A stretch of DNA of 15,018 nucleotides, from NCBI GenBank assembly GCA_003233075.1, contig QIKQ01000321.1, positions 1 through 15,018 on the forward strand, in the 5' to 3' direction. Under the pieces are notes generated by a model. That model did no database searches. It saw only the letters and a list, made by a program, of their open reading frames with translations, and was not told the origin of the DNA. Origin of the DNA: Gammaproteobacteria bacterium (lineage in GTDB: Bacteria; Pseudomonadota; Gammaproteobacteria; SZUA-21). Of this stretch, positions 1 through 6,337 are shown in pieces (position 1 is the first letter of the stretch; each line of letters opens with the position of its first letter). Both the position numbers and the translations under genes were made by a program.

Positions 1-493
1 AAACTATTTCACAAGCTGCCTGAGCTTGATTGACACCATGTTAGAGCTTAACTTTTCCTCAGGTTATCCAGGTGAAGGAGGCCACTTCAGAATACAATAA
101 TGAAACAAACGTTTAAATAGCTAGGGACAGGAACCATATAAAAAAGAGGTTACTCAGAGAGAGGGAGAGGACTTTGAGGCAAGAGAAGAACAATCAAACA
201 CTAGGAACCCCGCTAAATCGGCTCAAGCTACAATCAAAAAACTGAGGGCACCAGTCTAGCCCTGCATCACTTACATATCAGCACTCAATTATTGATGGAG
301 CGAGCATGATTGTCGAACTTTCTTCGCTGAACAACGACAGCGATTACAAGTGTCCACTGAAGGGTTTCACCCCTACGTTCGCTATTCACATAGTTATTCA
401 TTTAGAACAGTACAAAGTACAGTTAGCCCACTAATATCCCCATTTACAACAGGCTATTGAGTCGGCACACAGGGCCACTAAAAAACAAAAAGG
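1..493. other. Non-coding or degenerate region with no supported gene
   Basis: Frames I inspected are broken by stops. The longest I found is a plus-strand run of 42 codons (306-434, MIVELSSLNN...VQLAH) with a GGAG five bases before the ATG. I recognise nothing in it. A purine-rich stretch (about 146-190), a five-base-pair inverted repeat AGGGC...GCCCT (245-263) and another short one around 360-375 are visible. The region may be a decayed end of the locus or a former insertion. No inverted terminal repeats or transposase motifs could be established. Confidence 0.5.
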
Positions 494-500
494 CTAACCA
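470..500 (-). terminator. Weak candidate intrinsic terminator after the last gene
   Basis: On the minus strand the ancestral glycosyltransferase stop is followed at once by a T-rich run, TTTTTGTTTTTT (about 481-492). The only hairpin before it is a three-base-pair stem, GCT GGTT AGC, which overlaps the stop codon. A T-tract at the end of a co-directional gene series fits transcription termination, but the stem is too weak for a confident call. Confidence 0.25.
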
Positions 501-602
501 GCATCCATTTCGTCAAACAACGCCAGAAGCTCCTGCGCAGCCTTCTCCCAACTGAATTTTTTAGATCTTTTTAAACCTAACTCAACCATATTCGCCCTAA
601 GA
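494..602 (-). pseudogene. Orphaned C-terminal coding remnant of the glycosyltransferase
   Basis: Downstream of the premature stop the original frame is still intact. Read after a single repeat copy, it encodes ELGLKRSKKFS, then WEKAAQELLALFDEMDAG and a TAG at 494-496. The hydrophobic/charged periodicity matches the last helix of GT4 enzymes. No other mutation has accumulated, which again suggests a recent frameshift. Confidence 0.8.
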
Positions 603-634
603 TCAGGGTACCATATTCGCCCTAAGATCAGGGT
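585..634. repeat. Exact 25-base tandem duplication causing a frameshift
   Basis: Bases 585-609 and 610-634 are identical over all 25 positions, beginning ACCATATTCG and ending AGATCAGGGT on the plus strand. Identity stops exactly at both ends. Because 25 is not a multiple of three, the duplication shifts the glycosyltransferase frame and creates the TGA at 603-605. Perfect identity indicates a recent event, or an assembly or sequencing artefact. Confidence 0.97.
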
Positions 635-1622
635 TTTCAATTACGCGCGCCATTCCTTCACAAATGTCATCTGAATCATATGGATCAACCAGTATAGCCG
701 CATCACCAGTCACCTCTTTAGTGCAACCTTTTGTTGATGTTACCACCGGACAGCCACATGACATTGCCTCTAACGCAGGCAGGCCAAACCCTTCATATAA
801 AGAAGGAAATATCAACAATTCAGCCTGATTGTACAAAGCAGGCAGGTCTTCATCTGGTACAAAGCCGGTAAAGACAATCTTGTTATCCTTAACTAACTCA
901 GAAGCAGTTGCCACCTCGCGTTCAAATTTAAATCGGTTAAACCCCACCACAACAAGCGTATAGTCATGCTTTTGAATAAGAGAAGAATAAGCTTCTACAA
1001 TTCGACCAAAGTTCTTTATAGGCGTCAGTCCACCAACAAATAATATAAATTTTTCCGGCAATCCAAGTGCATTACAGACAGGAAGGCTCTCTTCAGTCTC
1101 TATTTTCTTAAAGCGATCATGCGCACCTTCATAAAAAAAACGAAACTTTTCTTTCGGCATTTTTAAATGCCTAGAAAGATCATCAACTCCAGTTTGCGTC
1201 GTGGTGATAACAATCGTTGAGCGTCGCGCATAAAAAGGCATCGTTAATGCAGTATATATACGATTTACAAAAGGAAATGCACTCGTGATTTCAAACTGTT
1301 CCGCACCATGGATCACCATCGTTTTTTTACACCCACCCAACACAGGCACCGTATGCTTAGGGTTAAAGACCAGATCAACCCCTTCTCTAGATAAAAACCG
1401 CGGGACAACAACCTGGTCCCATAACAGCTTGTTTCGCGCATCAAGGTGATACTCTTTGGCGTTATCATATTGACTGAAGGCACCTAACTGCTCCTTGTCT
1501 TTGTATAAAATCAAATACTCATTCCGTTGATCTAGGCGTAATAAGTTCGACACAACATTGATCGTGTATACGTTTATGCCGCCTTTCTGACCCAAGTTAC
1601 GTAGCATTAATGCTATTTTCAT
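603..1622 (-). CDS. Family 4 glycosyltransferase, C-terminus truncated by a 25-base tandem duplication
   Basis: A GT4/RfaB-like glycosyltransferase of 339 residues as read now. The N-terminal domain starts with MKIALMLRNLGQKGGINVYT. The donor-binding domain has LFVGGLTPIKNFGRIVEAY (about 194-212), FTGFVPDEDLP (about 251-261) and the intact E-x7-E motif EGFGLPALE (E277, E285). It would add a sugar to a lipid-linked oligosaccharide in the cytoplasm. The frame ends abruptly with ENPDLRANMVP and TGA. The TGA lies in the second copy of an exact 25-base direct repeat. With one copy removed, the frame continues for 29 more residues (including FSWEKAAQELLALFDEM, a normal GT4 ending) to a TAG at 494-496, giving 367 residues. 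The missing segment corresponds to the terminal helix that packs back on the N-terminal domain in GT-B enzymes, so activity is probably reduced or lost. That last step is inference. Start is ATG at 1622 with an AAAGG upstream. Confidence 0.9.
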   Translation of the reverse strand: MKIALMLRNLGQKGGINVYTINVVSNLLRLDQRNEYLILYKDKEQLGAFSQYDNAKEYHLDARNKLLWDQVVVPRFLSREGVDLVFNPKHTVPVLGGCKKTMVIHGAEQFEITSAFPFVNRIYTALTMPFYARRSTIVITTTQTGVDDLSRHLKMPKEKFRFFYEGAHDRFKKIETEESLPVCNALGLPEKFILFVGGLTPIKNFGRIVEAYSSLIQKHDYTLVVVGFNRFKFEREVATASELVKDNKIVFTGFVPDEDLPALYNQAELLIFPSLYEGFGLPALEAMSCGCPVVTSTKGCTKEVTGDAAILVDPYDSDDICEGMARVIENPDLRANMVP

Positions 1623-1872
1623 ACTATGACCTTTTCATACTCGCCAGCTTTCAGCATAATGAAACCGTCTACATTTCTACGAAATGCCTAGTTTCGCCCA
1701 ATAATTTATTCAAACAACGTCAGTGCAATTCTAACGTCAAGCAAGAAGCCAAGCAATAATTTTAAGGGCCTGACAATAATGCACTGCCATTCAAGATCCG
1801 ATTGAGCAAAATTAAAATAACCAGAATAAACTTGCCACTGCATCTTATCTTAGTAGATCAAATAACTCAAAA
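1623..1872 (-). promoter_or_regulatory. 250-base intergenic region with candidate sigma-70 promoter
   Basis: The gap separates the kinase stop from the last glycosyltransferase. On the minus strand a candidate -10 TAGAAT (1728-1733) follows a weak -35 TTGCTT (1751-1756) with a 17-base spacer, leaving an untranslated leader of about 100 bases. An AAAGG Shine-Dalgarno precedes the ATG at 1622. A small inverted repeat (CGAAA...TTTCG, 1680-1696) lies in the leader and is too short to call an attenuator. I see no clear terminator after the kinase stop. The -35 match is poor, so this is only a candidate. Confidence 0.3.
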
Positions 1873-3357
1873 TCACATCAAGTTATTGCACAGGCTATCC
1901 CAGTCTGCAACAGATTGCTCATCTAACAGCTCATAAATATCCAGAAAAGCAGCCTCATACCAACCAGCATTCCCCTCCATCATTGCCACCCTAGTCTCAA
2001 GGTATTTAACCCAGTACAGCAGTAATAAAGATGAAAATAACGCGACATCGATATTTAGCTGCCGCAGGCATTTCACTATTCTTTTGCGATTAACAGCACC
2101 CATCTTCCCTCGAAAAACATTCTCCAACTCCTTCCATGGCTGAAAAGACTTGAAAACCGTTTTCCGATGAAAAATCAAATGAAAAACATCAATCAATGGA
2201 AAAGTTTTTTCTTCTGAAAACTCCCAGTCAACTACACCAGTAATACGGTATTGTTCATCCACTAATATATTAGCTATCCAAAAATCACCATGACAACTAA
2301 CAACCGGGCAGTCATGTAATGATAAATTCTTTGAAATGTAATTTATTATTTTAGCCGAGAGAGTATCAGTCCTACCTGATTTAGCAGAAAAACTCCGCAT
2401 TACCGATCTAATGTAACTAGCGTCAATAACCAGCGACCCATTATCGCTACGTGTGGCATTGAGAAACATCACAGACCAATTAATAGCACGATCAATGATT
2501 ACTTCTCTATATTTCCGATTATAAAAAAACAGTGAGGCAGGCTTACCACTCATCCATGTTTCCAGTTGAAAAGAAGCCCCTTGAAAATCAGTAGATACAA
2601 AGACCCTTGGAATAGTACCTCTGATTTCAGGTGGCGAATCCGGTCGTTCAATCATTTTATCTAACCACGGATGAATTCCAGCCTCGTCTTCTATTTCATC
2701 TTCTGCGTTTAATACTTTAATCGCAAACTTGGTCCGATCATTATCAATCAACTGTACAACAACATTTCCGGTCCGCATCTTATCGATGCGGCCCACCTCT
2801 ACAGGTTGACTAACATAGTCCAACCGACCAAGTTCATCAATAAGCGAAAATAACCAACTAACAGAATCGGTATAAGAAAATATTGCAAGTTGCATTTTAT
2901 TATTGCCATTCAACGATAATAGGCCATACTCAGTTAATACTCTCTTTACATAGTCTAACTTTCCTGTCCGGGGAATAAGCGTAACCCATTTACAATTATC
3001 ATCATAAAGCACCTCTCCCTCTACTGTCAGATTCGCAACTACAGAGAGACCGCGATGCCTCATTTCCGTTACAATCGCACCATTCTCAGACACATTATGT
3101 GAAAGATAAAACAAAATACCACTACTTTTCAACATCGGCAGATGGTCATCTAATTGCAGAGTTAGCCCACCAGAAACCTGTTCCGAACAAAAAAGCAAAT
3201 CAACCGATGTTTGCTCACGCACATCATGATTAAGTGCTAATGCTTTTAAAGAAGACTCAAATGCAACTCTACTTTTATCGCCACAAAAACCAATCACCAG
3301 ATTTTTCTGACTAGGAAAAAAAACATCCCAAGCTGATTGCTGTAACATACCGGTCAT
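1873..3357 (-). CDS. APH/choline-kinase-fold phosphotransferase with extra N-terminal domain
   Basis: A 494-residue protein. The C-terminal two thirds (from about residue 185) are an aminoglycoside phosphotransferase-like kinase. VGRIDKMRTGNVVVQL resembles the glycine-rich loop. FAIKVL provides the ATP-binding Lys near 214. CHGDFWIANILV (about 355-366) is the catalytic loop with Asp and Asn, and VVDWEF (about 375-380) holds the metal-binding Asp. All key kinase residues are present. The first 150 residues are a separate alpha/beta domain (IGFCGDKS, LPMLKSSGILFYLSHN) that resembles a degenerate Rossmann or methyltransferase fold without a clear SAM motif. An in-frame TTG at 3399 is possible, but the ATG at 3357 overlaps the upstream stop as ATGA and is preferred. 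In a polysaccharide locus it more likely phosphorylates a sugar, amino alcohol or lipid-linked intermediate than an antibiotic. No drug-resistance role is implied. Confidence 0.85.
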   Translation of the reverse strand: MTGMLQQSAWDVFFPSQKNLVIGFCGDKSRVAFESSLKALALNHDVREQTSVDLLFCSEQVSGGLTLQLDDHLPMLKSSGILFYLSHNVSENGAIVTEMRHRGLSVVANLTVEGEVLYDDNCKWVTLIPRTGKLDYVKRVLTEYGLLSLNGNNKMQLAIFSYTDSVSWLFSLIDELGRLDYVSQPVEVGRIDKMRTGNVVVQLIDNDRTKFAIKVLNAEDEIEDEAGIHPWLDKMIERPDSPPEIRGTIPRVFVSTDFQGASFQLETWMSGKPASLFFYNRKYREVIIDRAINWSVMFLNATRSDNGSLVIDASYIRSVMRSFSAKSGRTDTLSAKIINYISKNLSLHDCPVVSCHGDFWIANILVDEQYRITGVVDWEFSEEKTFPLIDVFHLIFHRKTVFKSFQPWKELENVFRGKMGAVNRKRIVKCLRQLNIDVALFSSLLLLYWVKYLETRVAMMEGNAGWYEAAFLDIYELLDEQSVADWDSLCNNLM

Positions 3358-4721
3358 GTATCCATTGTAGTGACAATGCGACCCACCACATTGAGACAAA
3401 TCTCATCTGCATTAATATTTGTTCTGACCTCAATCACATTTGGGATGTTACTCAAGATAGAACGATAGTTCTCAATCAAAAAAGCACTGCGCTCTACCGT
3501 ATTTTCCATTTTTCGTTCATAAAGCACCTCGGGCTCTTCCCAGTAAAAATATGTAATGTCTGGTGTTGGGAAGAAAACCTTAAGGAACCATACAAATGAT
3601 TTCGTATAAACGATGCTACGCTTGGGTCGATCTGCCAAATCATAAATGTATCGATCACAAAGCACCACACCACCCTGCTGCATGATTGGCCTAATATCAA
3701 CCAAATATCTAGCCCACTGCTCTAAAAACCAGTTAGATAATCCTAACGCCTCCTTTACACAGGAAATCCAATATTTTTTTGCGCTACGTGGTTTATCTTC
3801 CGTTAATTTCTGAATCACGGCAGTCGACACAGACTCGCCATTTTCGTTCTTTGTTTTTTTTTCTTTATAATCATAATAAAGACGTATCAATTTACTTGTT
3901 GGTAATAGTGTCTCCCTCTTTCCCATATAAACCGTTGCAACAGGAAAGGCGCCAAATGCTAACATCTTCTCTACTTTTTCTACCACCGTACTTTTACCCG
4001 CCCCATCCGGGCCTAAAGCCGCAATCAGAACACCCCGTCTTCGTGCAAAATACCGCGAGACTCGACATACTTTATGGATAAAAGGAAATACTCTGTTCAT
4101 AGGGTACTTCAAGATCAGGGATCTTCTAGTCGCGTTACAGACTTCCGACATATTGTCATCTGACAACCCATTTGATACCCAATTCATAATCAGTCCTGCC
4201 ATATGGCCATCTAACCTATCAACTAAGATCGCTTCAAGGGTATTGGGATCGATATTTAATATCAACTGCCTATATTCATCTTTCATTCCCCCCTTATCTA
4301 ACAAAACATGAAGCATGAGCGAGTAAACAGCATTAGCCTCATTCTGGATATAAATGCCATCAATTAAAACTGGGGCACTCATGACCTCTGAGGCTGAGCA
4401 GTATAAAAAACCTTTTCGCCCAAGTGATGTCTGTAAATCTATATGAACAGAACGGAATTCACCTTGATATAATTTCACATAGACTAAGTGAGTATGATTT
4501 GAATCCGTATCTACAAATATTTTTTTCCAGTTTTCTTCTTTCGTAAATTGATCAATGCACAACATAAGCCGCTTCAGCTGATCAGGCTGCACCAATAAAT
4601 CGATATCCCCGAGCGGTCGATCATTTAACCAGTCAGAGCTTCTCATCAAAACAACATCTAACTCACAATGATTAAATGACTTAAAAAGGTCACCCAATAA
4701 TGCATACGCCCATCCATTCAT
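3354..4721 (-). CDS. Nucleotidyltransferase-like / thymidylate-kinase-like fusion protein
   Basis: A 455-residue protein with two domains. The N-terminal part (about 1-150) resembles the uncharacterised nucleotidyltransferase fold found in surface-polysaccharide loci: LMRSSDWLNDRPLGDIDLLV holds the paired carboxylates (GDID at about 38-41), and HIDLQ (about 93-97) could give the third. The C-terminal part has a Walker A motif GPDGAGKST (about 237-245) and CDRYIYDL (about 355-362), the DRY-type motif of thymidylate-kinase-like P-loop kinases. It probably phosphorylates a small molecule or sugar-linked substrate rather than dTMP, because housekeeping Tmk is a single domain of about 210 residues. 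The frame extends to an ATG at 4748, but the ATG at 4721 has AAGGA seven bases upstream and overlaps the flippase stop as ATGA, so I choose it. Adjacency to the APH-fold gene suggests a joint phosphoryl-transfer step. Substrate unknown. Confidence 0.85.
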   Translation of the reverse strand: MNGWAYALLGDLFKSFNHCELDVVLMRSSDWLNDRPLGDIDLLVQPDQLKRLMLCIDQFTKEENWKKIFVDTDSNHTHLVYVKLYQGEFRSVHIDLQTSLGRKGFLYCSASEVMSAPVLIDGIYIQNEANAVYSLMLHVLLDKGGMKDEYRQLILNIDPNTLEAILVDRLDGHMAGLIMNWVSNGLSDDNMSEVCNATRRSLILKYPMNRVFPFIHKVCRVSRYFARRRGVLIAALGPDGAGKSTVVEKVEKMLAFGAFPVATVYMGKRETLLPTSKLIRLYYDYKEKKTKNENGESVSTAVIQKLTEDKPRSAKKYWISCVKEALGLSNWFLEQWARYLVDIRPIMQQGGVVLCDRYIYDLADRPKRSIVYTKSFVWFLKVFFPTPDITYFYWEEPEVLYERKMENTVERSAFLIENYRSILSNIPNVIEVRTNINADEICLNVVGRIVTTMDT

Positions 4722-6217
4722 TTCGATTTCCTTGCCTGCTGAATCCATTCAAGAATAATTAAAAAATTTTCTCTTTTGACAACGCCAACCTTTAAGCTTA
4801 TCAACACAAGCAATGGAAGGTGCAATAGCCCCATTAAAATAGCTTTTTGATAACCCGGAATATCAAAAGGTCCCAGCAGTAAATATAGAAAAATAGATAT
4901 TCCAATATTAAGCATTAACAGACTGAAATATCGCTTCTCAAAGGGATGAATAGAGAAATATTTATTAGTCCAGTATAAATTGTAAGCATTTGAAAATATC
5001 AAGGACAATAATACCGAAATAGCCGCTCCTTGCGCCCCATAGTCAGGGATGAGAATGATATTTAATATCACATGAATACAAAGTGACATTAATTTTCCTT
5101 TCATTTGAGTTGTCGATTTATCACCGATAATTAAATTCAAACCAGTAAACCCACATGCAGAATGAAAAATGTATGCAAGAGCAAGTATTCTAAGCGTCAC
5201 TTCAGCATCAGCATACTGCTCACCAAACAACACCCCAATTATTACATCAGGATATGCTATGCACACAACACTGATTGGAAATGCCAGAGTCATAGACCAG
5301 AGAGAAATCAGATTATTCAGTTTTTTCCACTCAATAGACTCCTTCCTTCCGTACAGTTCAGTCGCCAAAGGCATGTAGATAAATGCAAAGCTAGTTAAAA
5401 TTACTGAGGCCAACATAGCAGGCTGAGTTGCTGCACGAAAAAGACCCACCTCATAATCGCTAGACAACATCCCTAACATAATAATATCCAGCCATGTCAG
5501 AATCAGTTCAACTAGCTCTGTCACAACCATCGCACCGCTAAAACCAATAAACACCTTCCATGGCATAGAAATATCAACGCTAGCTTGAACAACCTTTGTT
5601 AACGATCGGGCCACAAGCGTTAAGGATATTACACCGAGCAACATGTATCCGATGATGGTGACATATGTCAGATCCGTTAACGAACCACCAATCATCATAA
5701 TAATTGATATGGCAAGTATCTTAATAATAGGCTCTGCCAAGTCTTCCAAGATTACTTTATACGCCGTATTTTTAAAGCCACTAAAAACTGAAATGGCTAA
5801 CCGCCTGTGCGCGTAAAATGGAATGATAAGTAACATGAGAGGGAGTAAGGCAATTAACTCCTCATTTGAGTAAACGCTAGTATCAATAAAGGTTATTAAT
5901 AAATAGACAGAGCAGCTCAATAGCACACCAAAAAAGATGGCCCAGTAATTACACAACCGCACGATCCCTTTAACATAACGATGCTTATTCTGATCATAAT
6001 AAAGCGCAATAAAACGCCTTGTCGATTGAATTAAGCCTAACGTAGGAATTGTCGATATAATGACTATAATCGTAAATAAAAGCGTGTATGTTCCGTATTT
6101 TTCAGGGCCAAGATATCGTGCGCACAGCAATTCAAACAGCATTACCAGAATAATTCTTACCACTAGACCGATAAAGACAACTACCGATGAACTGAACAAT
6201 GATTTATAGCTTTTCAT
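4718..6217 (-). CDS. Oligosaccharide flippase family protein (Wzx-like, MOP superfamily)
   Basis: A 499-residue polytopic membrane protein, typical in length for Wzx/PST exporters. The sequence is dominated by hydrophobic segments, roughly 12-14 predicted by eye. The N-terminal helix pair resembles the family: SSSVVVFIGLVVRIILVMLFE, then LGPEKYGTYTLLFTI, where the GxxxYGxYxL pattern is characteristic. The second half repeats the fold and includes YGAQGAAISVLLSL, another family hallmark. It should flip an undecaprenyl-pyrophosphate-linked repeat unit from the cytoplasmic to the periplasmic face of the inner membrane. That places this locus in a Wzx/Wzy-type pathway, although no polymerase is visible here. 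The ATG at 6217 has only a poor ribosome-binding site. The stop overlaps the next start as ATGA. The gene appears more AT-rich than the genes at the right end, which is usual for flippases. Confidence 0.93.
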   Translation of the reverse strand: MKSYKSLFSSSVVVFIGLVVRIILVMLFELLCARYLGPEKYGTYTLLFTIIVIISTIPTLGLIQSTRRFIALYYDQNKHRYVKGIVRLCNYWAIFFGVLLSCSVYLLITFIDTSVYSNEELIALLPLMLLIIPFYAHRRLAISVFSGFKNTAYKVILEDLAEPIIKILAISIIMMIGGSLTDLTYVTIIGYMLLGVISLTLVARSLTKVVQASVDISMPWKVFIGFSGAMVVTELVELILTWLDIIMLGMLSSDYEVGLFRAATQPAMLASVILTSFAFIYMPLATELYGRKESIEWKKLNNLISLWSMTLAFPISVVCIAYPDVIIGVLFGEQYADAEVTLRILALAYIFHSACGFTGLNLIIGDKSTTQMKGKLMSLCIHVILNIILIPDYGAQGAAISVLLSLIFSNAYNLYWTNKYFSIHPFEKRYFSLLMLNIGISIFLYLLLGPFDIPGYQKAILMGLLHLPLLVLISLKVGVVKRENFLIILEWIQQARKSK

Positions 6218-6337
6218 TTAGTCTACAATAATAAGTAATAACACATAGTAGCCAAAAAATTCGATACAAAAGGTCGGCTCACCGCGCCAAGATCACCGTA
6301 CAACTACGAAATTCAACTATCGTAAAGCAGATGTCTA
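6218..6337. other. 120-base intergenic gap before the flippase gene
   Basis: This is the only sizeable gap between 6338 and 15018. I see no terminator-like GC hairpin with a T-run on the minus strand. There is only a weak inverted repeat (TACGA...TCGTA, about 6305-6324). The minus-strand sequence near the flippase start is very AT-rich and lacks a clear Shine-Dalgarno. The gap may mark the boundary between the acyl-carrier module and the flippase/kinase module, possibly with an internal promoter that I cannot define. Confidence 0.4.

Noticed and set aside
1..120. Insertion-sequence end
   Set aside because: The short plus-strand frame ending in GGHFRIQ felt loosely reminiscent of transposon-flanking sequence, but I found no inverted repeats, target duplication or transposase domain to support it.
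306..434. Plus-strand 42-codon reading frame with a GGAG upstream
   Set aside because: Short, opposite to all other genes, not recognised, and without neighbours that suggest a role. Mentioned only in the region description.
1797..1872. Terminator after the APH-fold kinase gene
   Set aside because: Only a four-base-pair stem (ATCT...AGAT) is seen and no T-run follows.
3358..3399. Upstream TTG start giving 14 extra residues on the APH-fold kinase
   Set aside because: The extension (MSQCGGSHCHYNGY) lies over the end of the previous gene. The ATG at 3357 forms a standard ATGA overlap.
3779..4081. Plus-strand 100-codon open frame
   Set aside because: It lies wholly antisense inside the kinase fusion gene, whose Walker A motif is convincing. 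Its composition looks like a shadow frame.
4722..4748. Upstream ATG start of the kinase fusion
   Set aside because: The ATG at 4721 has an AAGGA at ideal spacing and a 4-base overlap with the flippase stop.
6227..6254. Minus-strand TTGGCT / TATTAT promoter-like pair before the flippase
   Set aside because: The transcription start would fall almost at the start codon, leaving no room for a ribosome-binding site. AT-richness alone explains the match.
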